Of a DNA stretch of 64,000 bases, positions 7,861 through 17,602 are shown in pieces (position 1 is the first letter of the stretch; each line of letters starts with the position of its first letter). This stretch comes from Roseateles koreensis (lineage in GTDB: Bacteria > Pseudomonadota > Gammaproteobacteria > Burkholderiales > Burkholderiaceae_C). The notes under the pieces were generated by a model. It saw nothing but the letters and a program-made list of their open reading frames with translations. It made no database searches and was not told the DNA's origin. Location: assembly GCF_028595305.1 (NCBI RefSeq), contig NZ_JAQQXS010000004.1:124001-188000 (forward strand), written 5' to 3'. The translations under genes and the position numbers were made by a program.

Positions 7861-9142
7861 TGCCGCCTCCGCTGGAGAGGATGGCTGGGCGATCTTGCGC
7901 CATGCGTTGCCGGTAGGCGCTTGCACGGTAGGCAACCACAGGATCGACGGCTCGGCCTGCGTCGACGCGTACACGCTGCAGGATCGGATCAACGTCGGTT
8001 TGAAACGCACGCTGCAAGAGTTGTGTCGCCGCCAGGGCGTCATTGGCCTCCTGGGCGGCGTCCAGTGCGCCGCGATCGACCAGCAGCGCTTGCGCGTAGC
8101 TGCGCTGCACCTGCACGGCACTGCTCATCAGGCTCTCGATCGGGTCGGTGACGTTGTGGCTCTGGTCCAGCATGTAGGCCGGATCGAAGCCGTTCACCTG
8201 CTCATGCGCGGCCGCCACCAGTTCGTTGAAAACCAGGAACAAGCGGTACGGCGAGACGCTGCCGGCGTCGAGGTCGTCGTCCCCGTATTTGCTGTCATTG
8301 AAGTGGAAGCCAGCAAGCTTGCCCGCGCCAATCAGCCGGGACACGATCATCTCGATGTTCACGTTCGGCGCATGGTGGCCAAGATCGACCAGGCACTGCG
8401 CCTTCGGACCCAGCGTGGATGCGGCGAGGAAGCTAGAACCCCAGTCTTGGATCACCGTGCTGTAAAAGGCCGGCTCAGCGATCTTGTGCTCCAGGAACAT
8501 GCGCCAGTCGCCTGGCAGCTCCGCGTAGATCTGGCGGCTGCTGTCCAAGTAGCGCTCGAAGGCCCGGCGAAAGTGGCTCTGTCCTGGGAAGTTGCTGCCA
8601 TCGCCGACCCAGACCGTCAGTGCCTTGGAGCCCAGGAGCCTGCCGATCTCGATGCACTCGACGTTGTGCTCGACGGCTTGTGCGCGCGTTGCTGCGTCGG
8701 TGTGGCTCAGGCTGCCGAACTTGTAGCTGTGCGCCTGACCCGGCTGGTCCGAAAACGTGTTGGAGTTGATCGCGTCGAAAGAGAGGCCTTGCGCATGGGC
8801 GGTCTGGCGCAATTCGCTCCAATCACTGCACTTGTCCCAGGGGATGTGGAGCGAGACGCTGGGCGTGGCACCGGTCAATTGGTGAACGACGGCGCAGTCC
8901 TGGATTTTGTCGAACACGTGGCGCGGCTCGCCAGCGCCGGGGAAGCGTGCAAAGCGCGTTCCGCCAGTGCCGACGCCCCAACTCGGGATCGCCAAACCAA
9001 ACGCGGCGACGCGCTGTCGCACGGCATCGATGTCGACGCCTCGACGAGCGAGTTGCTCGCCCAGGTGGGCATAGTCGGATTGCAGGGGACCACGGGCCTT
9101 CTCGTTGTGGGCCTCAATCAATGTGCGCAAGCTTTGTTTCAT
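7853..9142 (-). CDS. rhaI: L-rhamnose isomerase (rhizobial/Pseudomonas type)
   Basis: 429 residues from ATG 9142; the ribosome site is GGAGAC. A longer open frame reaches 9643 but runs antiparallel in phase with the fused aldolase gene and is not used. It is a TIM-barrel sugar isomerase of the form found next to bifunctional RhaD proteins. Metal-site segments are visible in CLVDLGHHAPNVNIE, GFHFNDSKYGDDDLD and FLEHKIAEPAF. It converts L-rhamnose to L-rhamnulose. The order aldolase-dehydrogenase, isomerase, kinase with tight spacing marks the non-enteric rhamnose operon. Confidence 0.88.
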   Translation of the reverse strand: MKQSLRTLIEAHNEKARGPLQSDYAHLGEQLARRGVDIDAVRQRVAAFGLAIPSWGVGTGGTRFARFPGAGEPRHVFDKIQDCAVVHQLTGATPSVSLHIPWDKCSDWSELRQTAHAQGLSFDAINSNTFSDQPGQAHSYKFGSLSHTDAATRAQAVEHNVECIEIGRLLGSKALTVWVGDGSNFPGQSHFRRAFERYLDSSRQIYAELPGDWRMFLEHKIAEPAFYSTVIQDWGSSFLAASTLGPKAQCLVDLGHHAPNVNIEMIVSRLIGAGKLAGFHFNDSKYGDDDLDAGSVSPYRLFLVFNELVAAAHEQVNGFDPAYMLDQSHNVTDPIESLMSSAVQVQRSYAQALLVDRGALDAAQEANDALAATQLLQRAFQTDVDPILQRVRVDAGRAVDPVVAYRASAYRQRMAQDRPAILSSGGGIV

Positions 9143-9156
9143 GGTTGTCTCCTGCA

Positions 9157-11259
9157 TCAGCGCGTGAAGGCGGCGAGGTTGCCCGCGTCTACATTCAGAA
9201 TGTTGCCGGTGCTCTTGGCACTCAGGTGGTCCGCGGCAAAGAAGTACGAAGCCTCCGCGATGTCCTCCGGGAAGACGCTGCGCTTGAGCATCGAACGCTC
9301 GCGGTAGAAGGCTTCCAGATCCTGCTCGTCGATCTTGTTGGCGGCAGCGCGCTCCTCGCTCCATTTGCCGGTCCAGATCTTGGAGCCGCGAATCACGGCG
9401 TCCGGGTTCACCACGTTGGAGCGGATACCCAGCGGCGCCCCTTCCAACGCGAAGCTGCGCGAGAGTTGAATTTCTGCCGCCTTGGCTGCGCAGTAGGCCG
9501 TGGCCTGGTTGCTGGCCACCATGCCATTTTTGCTGGCGATCATCACAATCGAGCCGCCCGTGCCTTGTGCCTTCATCTGCCGGAAAGCCTCTCGGCCGAC
9601 CAGGAAGTAGCCGGTGGCGAGGATGCTCTGGTTGCGATTCCACAGGGCCAGAGAGGTGTCTTCCAACGGCGCGGCGGAGGCGATGCCGGCATTGCTGACC
9701 AGGATGTCGATGGCGCCGAATTCCAATGCGGCACGTTCAAAGGCCTGGATGACGCTTGATTCCGATGTGACGTCGCAGACAACGCCGCGCACAGGGTCTT
9801 TGTCATGCGCCTTGGAAAGTTCGGCGCAGACCGTGGACAGCGCCTCAGCGTCAATGTCTGCCAGCACAACGCAGCCACCGTCCGCCAGAATTCGCTTCGC
9901 AATGGCCTGTCCGATGCCGCCGGCGCCGCCGGTCACCAGCGCGACTTTTCCGACCATTGGTTTGGGCTTGGGCATGCGCTGCAGTTTGGCTTCTTCGAGC
10001 AACCAGTATTCGATGTCGAAGGCTTCCTGTTCGGGCAGGCCGACATAACGGTCGACCGCATCGGCGTCGCGCATCACGTTGATCGCGTTGATGTAGAACT
10101 CGCTTGCGATGCGGGCGGTGGCCTTGTCCTTGGCGATCGTCATCATGCCGATGCGCGGAAGCAGGACCACCACCGGGTTCGGGTCACGCAGCGGTGGGCT
10201 GGTTGGCCGTTTGCAGCGATCGTAGTAGGCGCGGTAGTCGTCGCGGTAGCCGGCCAGCAGTTGCTGCAAGCTGTCGCGCAGCGCGCCGCCGCTCTGCGAA
10301 TAGACCGCCTCCGGCACGATCAGCGGCCGGATCTTGGTGCGCAAGAAGTGATCGGGGCAGGAGGTGCCTAGTGCTGCCAGCGGTTCCAGCTGTTGTGAGT
10401 TGACGAACTCGACGACAGCGGGAGAGGTGTCCAGATGCAGCAGCTTGGCTGCACCGCCCTCGGCGGACAGGCCGCGCAGCACTGGCATCAAGCGGGCGAG
10501 CGTCGCATCGCGCTCTGCGGCGGGTAGCGACTGCAGCTTCGGGCCGCCAAATGCCTGCAGCGTGCGAGAGACGTGTTGTTGTTCCAGCCAGGCCTGCGCC
10601 CGTTCGATCAGCCCCACGGTGTTCTCATAGCAGCTCTTGGCCGTGTCGCCCCAGCTGAAGAGACCGTGGCCGCCCAGCACGATGCCGCGCAGGCCGGGGT
10701 GAGCCGCGTCATAGGCCGCCAGTTGCTGGCCTAACTCATAGCCCGGACGCAACCAAGGCATCCAGCCAACGGTACCTTCGAAGACCCGCTGGGTGATTTC
10801 TTCGGAGTTTTCCATCGCGGCGATCGCGATCACGGCATCCGGGTGCATGTGGTCGACATGCGCGTAGGGCAGCGAGGCGTGCAGCGGTGTGTCGATTGAC
10901 GCCGCGCGCGCGTTCAGGTTGAAGGTGCAATGCGGCAAGTAGGCGACCATCTCGTCTTCATGTTCCTGGCCGCGGTAGAGTGCCTTCAAGGCACGCAGCT
11001 TGTTCATGTAGAGGGTCGAGAAGCCGTCGAGCTTCATGGAGCCCACGTCGCCGCCCGAGCCTTTGACCCAAAGCACTTCGGCCGGTTCGCCGGTCAGCGG
11101 ATCGGTTTGCATCAGCTTGGCGGAGGTGTTGCCACCGCCGTAGTTGGTGATGCGCAAGTCAGAACCCAGCAGGTTCGAGCGGTACAGCAGCAGGTTGGGG
11201 GCGTCCAACGAGGCGGCGAGTTGATCATCCCAAAGCGGGAACGGACGATGTTCGGTCAT
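9157..11259 (-). CDS. rhaD: Bifunctional rhamnulose-1-phosphate aldolase / short-chain dehydrogenase
   Basis: 700 residues in two domains. Residues about 1-400 are a class II aldolase/adducin-type aldolase with Zn-site motifs (DHMHPDAVIA, VLGGHGLFSWG). Residues about 440-700 are a classical SDR with VTGGAGGIG for NAD and Y-x3-K in AYCAAKAAE. The fusion splits L-rhamnulose 1-phosphate into dihydroxyacetone phosphate and L-lactaldehyde, and the SDR half is thought to oxidise the lactaldehyde. Length and domain order match the known RhaD aldolase-ADH family. It lies 14 bp upstream of the isomerase gene. Confidence 0.92.
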   Translation of the reverse strand: MTEHRPFPLWDDQLAASLDAPNLLLYRSNLLGSDLRITNYGGGNTSAKLMQTDPLTGEPAEVLWVKGSGGDVGSMKLDGFSTLYMNKLRALKALYRGQEHEDEMVAYLPHCTFNLNARAASIDTPLHASLPYAHVDHMHPDAVIAIAAMENSEEITQRVFEGTVGWMPWLRPGYELGQQLAAYDAAHPGLRGIVLGGHGLFSWGDTAKSCYENTVGLIERAQAWLEQQHVSRTLQAFGGPKLQSLPAAERDATLARLMPVLRGLSAEGGAAKLLHLDTSPAVVEFVNSQQLEPLAALGTSCPDHFLRTKIRPLIVPEAVYSQSGGALRDSLQQLLAGYRDDYRAYYDRCKRPTSPPLRDPNPVVVLLPRIGMMTIAKDKATARIASEFYINAINVMRDADAVDRYVGLPEQEAFDIEYWLLEEAKLQRMPKPKPMVGKVALVTGGAGGIGQAIAKRILADGGCVVLADIDAEALSTVCAELSKAHDKDPVRGVVCDVTSESSVIQAFERAALEFGAIDILVSNAGIASAAPLEDTSLALWNRNQSILATGYFLVGREAFRQMKAQGTGGSIVMIASKNGMVASNQATAYCAAKAAEIQLSRSFALEGAPLGIRSNVVNPDAVIRGSKIWTGKWSEERAAANKIDEQDLEAFYRERSMLKRSVFPEDIAEASYFFAADHLSAKSTGNILNVDAGNLAAFTR

Positions 11260-11315
11260 GGAAATTCAGTCGAGTGAAGGAAAAAGGGCGGTCAAACGGC
11301 AGCGGGCTGGGGTTG

Positions 11316-12590
11316 TCAACCGAGCGGGGGCGACTCGCTGTCGACGATGGGCATTTGGCCAATCCACGTCCAGCCGATGACGGTGGTGAATGCCACCGCG
11401 GCGGTGAGCACTGCGAACAGCGTGGAGGGGCCACTGACGATGAGTTGCGGCGTGACCAGCGCGGCCATGGCCGCGAGGATGCGGGTGAAGAAGGTGGTGA
11501 TGCCTTGCGCGGTGGATCGCAACAACGTGGGGAACAATTCCTGGCTCCAGATCTTCCACATCGGCTCGCCCGCGAAAGCGCCCCCGACGGCCTGGAGGAA
11601 TTGCCAGCACATCAGCGTCGTCTGGTTGACACCAAAGATCAACGGGACCGACTGACCGGCCACGTAAAGCAGCCCGCCGATCAGGAACCAGGTCATGCGC
11701 GAGGGTTTGTCGATGACCCGCATGAAGATCACCGCGCTGATGACGGAGACGATCAGAACCGTCACGCCGATGGCGCCGGCGGTCGAGACGGAGACGCCCG
11801 CGCCTTCTGTGTACAGCAGGGTTGCAAACTGGCCGCCGGTGTTGGCCGAGAGATTGGCCACGCCATAGAACAGCGCCAGGGCCACCAGAGGCGGCAAGAA
11901 GGGGCCGCGGAGCAACTGCTTCAAGGTGCCGAGATCTTCGCGTGTTGCGCCGTCATGGGCGCTTGCGTCGAGGCGATGGCGAGCCGCCTTCCACTCTCGC
12001 GATTCGGGCAGCGTGGAGCGCAGCACAAGAACAGCCACGGCCACCATCAGCAGGTGCAGCCACATGATGCGTGCGCCCATCGCACCCATGTCACCGACCA
12101 GGACCTGCAACGCCTGCACCGTGCAGATGGCAATCATCCAGAGCACATGGGAGAAGGCCACCAGACGCCCCTTGGCGCCCTGTGGGGCTTCCTCGGCAAT
12201 CATGGCCATCGAGACCGGCAGGTCGGCACCGATGCACAGGCCAATGATTGCTGTGGCCGCGTAGAGCATCCACACCTGCGTGGCAAAGGCCATCAGCGCC
12301 GTTCCGAGGGTCAGGCCGAGCATGGTGATAGTGAAGACAATGCGGCGCCCGAAACGGTCGCCCATCCGGCCGCCGAACAGGGCGCCGAATGCGAAGAGGA
12401 AGGTCAGCATCGCTGACAGCTCGCCAATCTGGCCGAGGCTGAGTCCGAAGCTTTCCTTGTAGAGGACGAGCGCCGTGCCATTGGTGACAATGGCGCCGGC
12501 ATCAAGGTACGAGGCCATGCCGGCAAGCAGGGCCACTTTCCAGGCCGCGCGGGAAATTCCCGGCAAGGCCTTGCTGTGAATGTCGGACAT
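11316..12590 (-). CDS. MFS transporter, probable rhamnose or rhamnoside importer
   Basis: 424 residues from ATG 12590 (MSDIHSK). Upstream ATGs in frame (12626, 12662) would add a non-membrane Arg/Pro-rich stretch and would place the 12634-12653 hairpin at or inside the start region. About 12 membrane segments are visible. The loop 2-3 motif is GGRMGDRFGRR, followed by a central EAPQGAKGR loop, as in sugar/acid MFS carriers. It lies 56 bp upstream of the aldolase gene in the same direction. Many rhamnose loci use an ABC importer, so an MFS carrier here is a variation. Direct proof of substrate is lacking. Confidence 0.82.
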   Translation of the reverse strand: MSDIHSKALPGISRAAWKVALLAGMASYLDAGAIVTNGTALVLYKESFGLSLGQIGELSAMLTFLFAFGALFGGRMGDRFGRRIVFTITMLGLTLGTALMAFATQVWMLYAATAIIGLCIGADLPVSMAMIAEEAPQGAKGRLVAFSHVLWMIAICTVQALQVLVGDMGAMGARIMWLHLLMVAVAVLVLRSTLPESREWKAARHRLDASAHDGATREDLGTLKQLLRGPFLPPLVALALFYGVANLSANTGGQFATLLYTEGAGVSVSTAGAIGVTVLIVSVISAVIFMRVIDKPSRMTWFLIGGLLYVAGQSVPLIFGVNQTTLMCWQFLQAVGGAFAGEPMWKIWSQELFPTLLRSTAQGITTFFTRILAAMAALVTPQLIVSGPSTLFAVLTAAVAFTTVIGWTWIGQMPIVDSESPPLG

Positions 12591-12633
12591 GGAATCTTTC
12601 GGAACAATGAATTCGCGAGGGGTCATGCGAACA

Positions 12634-12653
12634 GGGCGGGCGGCGGCCCGCCC
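12634..12653. promoter_or_regulatory. GC-rich hairpin between receptor and MFS genes
   Basis: GGGCGGGC-GGCG-GCCCGCCC is a perfect 8-bp stem with a 4-nt loop in the 111-bp gap between the TonB receptor stop (12702) and the MFS start. No T-run follows. It could attenuate read-through or stabilise the receptor mRNA 3' end, giving high receptor and lower carrier expression. Confidence 0.4.
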
Positions 12654-12701
12654 CATGCCCATGACATAGGGCGCAGGCCGCGTTCGGCGGCCCCGCGAGA
12701 C

Positions 12702-15476
12702 TTACCAGGTCTTGTGCAAACCCACGGTGAACATGCGACCCAGTGCGGAGGACACCGTGGGGTCGTAGCCGATGACCCCGTTGTTGCCGGCCGTGTAATA
12801 GACCGGTGGACGCTTGTCCAGCAGGTTGCTCACGTCCAACGACAACTGCATGCCGTCGCGCAGGTTCCACGCCAAGTGGCTGTCCACGGTGAGGAAGCTT
12901 GCGACCTGCTGCACCGGCGTCACGCCCGTGTTCTTGTAGCCGTCGGTGTAATTGACGAAGAAACTGGCGGCCAGATCTCCCTGAGCCCAACCCAGTTGGG
13001 TGCGCGCCTTGTTCTTCACCGCGTAGTTGGTGTCGAGCAGTTGGATTGAATCTGCCACGCCGGGGATCCGTTGATCGAAGCGAGTCAGGTGCGTGCCGGC
13101 CAAGTTAATGTTGAAGCGGCCCACGGTCGTGTTGAACTTGTAGCCGAGGTTGTAGTCGAAGCCGCGGATGAATTCGTCAGCGAAGTTTTGGCGGCGCAGG
13201 TCATAGACAGCCAGTGGGAGTTGGCCGATATCTGGATAGACCTGACCATCGTGGCGGAAGCCGGCCAGCAGCGGCTGGATGACCGCGAGCCATTCGGCAT
13301 CGGTGGCACCGGCCGGGCGCAGCGTGCGGTACTTGTCATAGGCCGACACCGGGTTGGTCACCGGGGCAAAGGTCGGGAACGTGATGACGTTCTTGTAGTC
13401 GATGCTGAAGTAGCTCAGGCTGGCGTTGAAGCCGCTGTTGAAGAAGGCGGGCGTGAAGTCGAAACCGACGTTGTAGGTGGTGGCCGTTTCGGGCTTCAAC
13501 GCGGAATTGCCGCCGGCAAGGATGACCGTGTAGTCCGCCGGACCTGCAGAAGTGCAGCCCTGGAAGGCATAGGGAATGCAGGGGAAGTGAATGGCTCGCG
13601 TGTCGATGGCGGTGCCCGCATCGGCTAGGCTCGGTGCATGGAATGATTTGCCCGCCGAGGCCCGCAGCATCGCGCCGTTGGTCACGGTCCATGTCAGGCC
13701 GATCTTTGGATTGTTGGTGCTGCCGACATCGCTGTATCGATCGCTGCGAATCGCCAGCGAGAGGTCCAGCTTTTGCACACCCGGCAGGCTGGTCGCCTGG
13801 CCGACAACCGGCACGAACAACTCGGCAAAGGCGGAATCGCTGGTGCGAGTGCCTACGGAAGAGTAGGGCGCGGCGGTGTAGTCACCGCCCGCCGGGCCCG
13901 CGTCGGTCTCGCCGGCGAATTGCTCTTTGCGGTGCGCATAGCCCAATGCAGCACGCACCGCGCCGCCGGGCAATTTGAACAGCGGGCCGTCAGCCTTGAG
14001 GGTGAAATCGTCCAAGGTCTGACGAGCGAAGTAATGGGTGCTGTAGTTGCCGATGCCGGCCAGCACGCCCGCGTTGGTCGCAGCGCCGACGCCGTAGGGG
14101 TTGAATGTGCCGGCATTCGCGGCGGCCTGGGCAAGCGATTGGTTCAGGCCGCGCTCAATGATGTCGTCGCGCTCCATGCCGTGGTTCAACTCGACTTGTG
14201 CGTTCCAGTTGGCGCCCAGATCGATCTCGGCGCCGACCACGGCGGAAAGCGTCTTGGTTCCGGTGGTGTTGGTGAACGTGGCGCCGAAGTCATTGGCCGG
14301 GTCGTAAGTCACCGATTGGGCGGCGCCCGTTGCGGTGCCGGGCATCTGGATGTAGAACGGGCTCGTGCTTGGCACGGCGACGGACAGGGCGCCCTGCGTC
14401 ACGCCGCCACCGGCCACGCGGGTTTGCATCTGGCGGTCGGAGTACAGCACGCTTGAGTACAGCGTGACGTTGTCACCGACCTCCTGGCGCACCTTGCCAA
14501 AGAGTTGGCTGCGATGCTGGGCGGGGTACAAGTCGTTGGCAACGTTGCTGTCGCACTTGTTCACACCCAGCGCGGGAAGGCCCGCGGCCGACAGGGCGAA
14601 GGTTTGGTTCCCGACGGTCACGTTTGCAGGCGAGCAATTCGTTGAGCGGGTGTCGGTTCCGCCCGAGCTGGTCTGGTTGTTCGTGATGTAGGAGCGCGAG
14701 CGGCCGTTGAGCGCGGTGTTTTCCGAGTACTCGAAGTCCAGCAGCGCGGAGCCGCCATCCCAGGTCTTGCCCCAAAGCTGGCTGAAGTTCTTGGTCCGGT
14801 AGCCATCAGCCGCCCCGACCCGCAGGCCGGTTTCCGCGCCGTCGAAATTGCTGCGCGTGACGAAGTTGATCACGCCGGCGATCGCATCGGAGCCATACAC
14901 CGCCGAGCCGCCGTCCGCCATGACTTCCACACGCTGCAGCGCGGAGGTGGGGATTGCGCCGGCGTCCGGCGCGCTCTGGTTGATGCCCGCGCCCGGCAGA
15001 CGATGCCCATCGACGAGCACCAGTGTCAAGCCACCACCGCCGTTGCCGACCCCGACGCCGTGGATGGCCGGTTGGTCAACGAAGTTCGCCTGGTTGCTGC
15101 CCGTGTTGATGCCGGTGGAGTTGAAAGAACCCAGCTCGGGGATACTGCGCATCAACTCGGTGCTGGTGGTGGCGCCGGTGGCGGAGATGCTTTCTTTGGA
15201 CATCACGTTCAGCGAGGCACCCACGGGTGCGATGCCGCGGATGCTCGTGCCCGTGATCACGACCGTGTTGAGGGTCGATGCTTTCTGCGACGCCGGTTTG
15301 GCGGCGCTGGCTTCGGCCTTGTTGTCAGGCGGGGTGTCGTCGGCATAGGCACCTTGTGCGACCCCGAGCGAGCAGAGCGCGGCCAATGTGGCCACCACCG
15401 TCGGGCGCACCGGGAAGCGCGGGTGGAATGCCTGGGGCATTGAGAACATGGAGCGTGAGACGCTGGACGGATTCAT
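12702..15476 (-). CDS. TonB-dependent outer-membrane receptor (rhamnose locus)
   Basis: 924 residues from ATG 15476, with an AGGAGA ribosome site 8 bp upstream. A long basic n-region and a hydrophobic stretch lead to a signal cleavage at about GAYA-DD. After a Lys/Ala-rich linker the TonB-box-like TLNTVVITG begins the plug domain (SGINFVTR-type end: AGVINFVTRSN). A 22-strand barrel follows and ends with the expected terminal aromatic (VGLHKTW). It lacks FecA-type signalling extensions. Its place upstream of the MFS, aldolase, isomerase and kinase genes suggests uptake of rhamnose-containing oligosaccharides. Confidence 0.9.
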   Translation of the reverse strand: MNPSSVSRSMFSMPQAFHPRFPVRPTVVATLAALCSLGVAQGAYADDTPPDNKAEASAAKPASQKASTLNTVVITGTSIRGIAPVGASLNVMSKESISATGATTSTELMRSIPELGSFNSTGINTGSNQANFVDQPAIHGVGVGNGGGGLTLVLVDGHRLPGAGINQSAPDAGAIPTSALQRVEVMADGGSAVYGSDAIAGVINFVTRSNFDGAETGLRVGAADGYRTKNFSQLWGKTWDGGSALLDFEYSENTALNGRSRSYITNNQTSSGGTDTRSTNCSPANVTVGNQTFALSAAGLPALGVNKCDSNVANDLYPAQHRSQLFGKVRQEVGDNVTLYSSVLYSDRQMQTRVAGGGVTQGALSVAVPSTSPFYIQMPGTATGAAQSVTYDPANDFGATFTNTTGTKTLSAVVGAEIDLGANWNAQVELNHGMERDDIIERGLNQSLAQAAANAGTFNPYGVGAATNAGVLAGIGNYSTHYFARQTLDDFTLKADGPLFKLPGGAVRAALGYAHRKEQFAGETDAGPAGGDYTAAPYSSVGTRTSDSAFAELFVPVVGQATSLPGVQKLDLSLAIRSDRYSDVGSTNNPKIGLTWTVTNGAMLRASAGKSFHAPSLADAGTAIDTRAIHFPCIPYAFQGCTSAGPADYTVILAGGNSALKPETATTYNVGFDFTPAFFNSGFNASLSYFSIDYKNVITFPTFAPVTNPVSAYDKYRTLRPAGATDAEWLAVIQPLLAGFRHDGQVYPDIGQLPLAVYDLRRQNFADEFIRGFDYNLGYKFNTTVGRFNINLAGTHLTRFDQRIPGVADSIQLLDTNYAVKNKARTQLGWAQGDLAASFFVNYTDGYKNTGVTPVQQVASFLTVDSHLAWNLRDGMQLSLDVSNLLDKRPPVYYTAGNNGVIGYDPTVSSALGRMFTVGLHKTW

Positions 15477-15915
15477 CAATGAAGTCTCCTGTTATGGCCC
15501 TCGGCAACTGCGTGTTGCGCGCCGATGGGTTGGGCGGTTGGCCCTGGCGGGTTGGGTGCCTGGGTGGACGTGATCGTCCGCAAGGCAAACCTCGATGGCT
15601 TCGAGATTGCAGACATCTTCGGCAGGGATGGGCAGGTGTTGTTAGCGGACTTGACCGCATCGCTGTTGCGTGCCGGCTGCGCGCATTTCCAGGCTGCGCC
15701 TCGGCCAGCCTCAAGACAAACCCTGATGAATTCATGCGTGCCAATGGGGCGGGCTGATCGAGCTTGGGGCGTTGCGGCACCAAACCGGCGTTCTTTAGGT
15801 TTGCTTAACTGGCACGTAAGCGGCCGGCCATTGAGGCGAATCCCGTGCCTGCGTAAAGTTTTTTGAGGCTGGCGCTTTGCCTGCCGCTCACTACTTGTCG
15901 AGGCACCCGGTCTAC
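15477..15915. other. 439-bp divergent intergenic region
   Basis: This region separates the receptor operon (-) from the GH78-like gene (+) and must hold both promoters. I see only a weak inverted repeat (GGACG-TGAT-CGTCC, 15566-15579) and no convincing consensus promoter. ORFs of 113 and 158 codons cross it on each strand but have no ribosome site and look like compositional artefacts. Confidence 0.5.
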
Positions 15916-17556
15916 ATGTCTGAAAAGTTGACGCCAGAACAAATCGCCGCACACGAGGCCGCCGAACAGGCGCGGCGGGTTTACTTGCCCCCAGGCCCGC
16001 CTGTGGAGTCGTACCTCCGCCAGGCGCAGGCCTTGGTTCCTGAGTTGCGGTCCTACCCGCAAGCCCCCATTGCCATCGTCGAGCCTCGACCGAACCCGGC
16101 CGCTCCCTTGCGCTTTGACATGTCGCCGAGTGGCGATGTGGCCATGCTTGCCTCTCGCTGCTGGCGGACGGGCGAATCCTTCACGGTCGACTTCGGTGGG
16201 CACCGGGCAGGCTTTCTCTCCTTCCGCCTGGTCCCAGCCGGCGGCATGCCGGACAGTCCCGTGCGCTTGCGCTTGACCTTCGGCGAAGTTCCGACCGACG
16301 TGGCGGAACCGCTGCATCCCTATCGAGGTTGGCTGAGTGAGGCGTGGTTGCAGGAGGAGATCGTGACGATCGACGACCTGCCTCAAACCGTGCAATTGCC
16401 GCGACGCTATGCCTTCAGGTACGTCAAGGTCGAAGTGATCGCCGCGTCGTCGCGCTTCGGGGTGTCCTTTGCGGAGGTGACGGCGCACGAGGTGACGTCC
16501 GCAATCGGCGTTCCTGAGCGTCTGCCTGAAGGGCTTCCCGATTGGTGCGACCGGGTCGATGCGGTTGCACAGGCGACCTTGCGCTCTTGTCTGCAAACCT
16601 GCTTTGAGGACGGGCCGCGGCGTGACCGACGGCTGTGGGTCGGCGACCTTCGTCTTCAGGCCCTGGCGAGCTATGAGACCTATCGCGCGAACGATGTGGT
16701 GAAGCGATGCCTCTATTTGTTCGCGGGCCTGACGCGCAGCGATGGCCTCGTCAATGGCTGCGTCTACGAGCGGCCGGTACCGACCTATGCGGACACCGTC
16801 ACCTTCGACTATGCGGCGCTGTACAACGTGACCTTGCAGGAGTACGTGCTCGCCACGGGCGATTTGGCGACGGGTCAGGATCTCTGGCCGGTTGCGAAGC
16901 GTCAGCTTGAATTGCTTTGCGCCGCAGTGGGCGACGACGGGCTCTTCGTCGACACCGGCGCGACCTGGTGCTTCATCGACTGGTCGCGTTCGCTGGAGCG
17001 GAGCACGGCAATCCAGGGTGTCTTGATCTTCGCGTTGCGTCGGAGCTGGATGTTGGCAACTATGCTGGGCCGTGCCGCCGAGGTGGCTCATTACCCGGAT
17101 CAGATTGCCCGGCTGGTGGCTGCGGCGCGCGCCCATCTGCTTGATCCGGCCAGCGGTCTCTTTCTGAGTGGCCCGGCGCGGCAATTGTCTTGTGCGTCGC
17201 AGGCCTGGATGGTCCTGGCCGGCGTGCCTGAATCCGCCGATCAGGCGCGAGTCGCATTGAGACAGGTGATGGCCTCGCCGGATGCGGTGAAACCGGTGAC
17301 GCCCTATCTCTATCACTACATCGTCGAGGCCATGGTCGCCTGTGGCATGAACGACGAAGCACTCGAGCTGATCCGTCAGTACTGGGGCGGGATGGTCGAG
17401 GCCGGGGCCGACACCTTCTGGGAGGTGTATGACCCCGAGGAGCCTCTGTCCTCGCCCTATGGCGACATCCACATCAACAGCTACTGCCATGCGTGGAGTT
17501 GCACGCCGACCTACTTCATCCGCTCAATGCTGCGGGACGGCCACCTGAAAGTCTAA
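15916..17556 (+). CDS. GH78-like (alpha/alpha)6 glycosidase, putative alpha-L-rhamnosidase
   Basis: 546 residues from ATG 15916; a TTG start at 15877 would add 13 residues. There is no signal peptide, so it is probably cytoplasmic. An N-terminal beta-sandwich (about 1-215) is followed by a six-hairpin toroid. The family's catalytic segment is seen at about residues 230-245 (FEDGPRRDRRLWVGD). Classical GH78 enzymes read RDERLGWTGD there, with Glu as general acid; here that position is Arg. This may be a divergent subfamily with another acid or another activity. Neighbours argue for rhamnoside cleavage. It is shorter than most GH78 enzymes (about 900 residues). Confidence 0.7.
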   Translation: MSEKLTPEQIAAHEAAEQARRVYLPPGPPVESYLRQAQALVPELRSYPQAPIAIVEPRPNPAAPLRFDMSPSGDVAMLASRCWRTGESFTVDFGGHRAGFLSFRLVPAGGMPDSPVRLRLTFGEVPTDVAEPLHPYRGWLSEAWLQEEIVTIDDLPQTVQLPRRYAFRYVKVEVIAASSRFGVSFAEVTAHEVTSAIGVPERLPEGLPDWCDRVDAVAQATLRSCLQTCFEDGPRRDRRLWVGDLRLQALASYETYRANDVVKRCLYLFAGLTRSDGLVNGCVYERPVPTYADTVTFDYAALYNVTLQEYVLATGDLATGQDLWPVAKRQLELLCAAVGDDGLFVDTGATWCFIDWSRSLERSTAIQGVLIFALRRSWMLATMLGRAAEVAHYPDQIARLVAAARAHLLDPASGLFLSGPARQLSCASQAWMVLAGVPESADQARVALRQVMASPDAVKPVTPYLYHYIVEAMVACGMNDEALELIRQYWGGMVEAGADTFWEVYDPEEPLSSPYGDIHINSYCHAWSCTPTYFIRSMLRDGHLKV

Positions 17557-17602
17557 GCGCCAGGTCTGGCTGGCAGCACCTTCCAACGGAGACAAAACAC
17601 CC

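Noticed and set aside
7811-9307. 498-codon + strand ORF across the rhamnose isomerase
   Set aside because: It is the antisense of a recognised TIM-barrel isomerase and has no motifs of its own.
10104-10403. 99-codon Arg/Cys/Ser-rich ORF inside rhaD
   Set aside because: Shadow of the fused aldolase gene with no start signal.
15525-15866. 113-codon ORF in the divergent gap of the rhamnose locus
   Set aside because: No ribosome site, atypical residues and location in a promoter region.
15805-17490. 561-codon ORF antisense to the GH78-like gene
   Set aside because: It is rich in Arg/His/Gln/Gly, has no ribosome site or domain, and mirrors a well-supported enzyme. High-GC genes often give such shadows.
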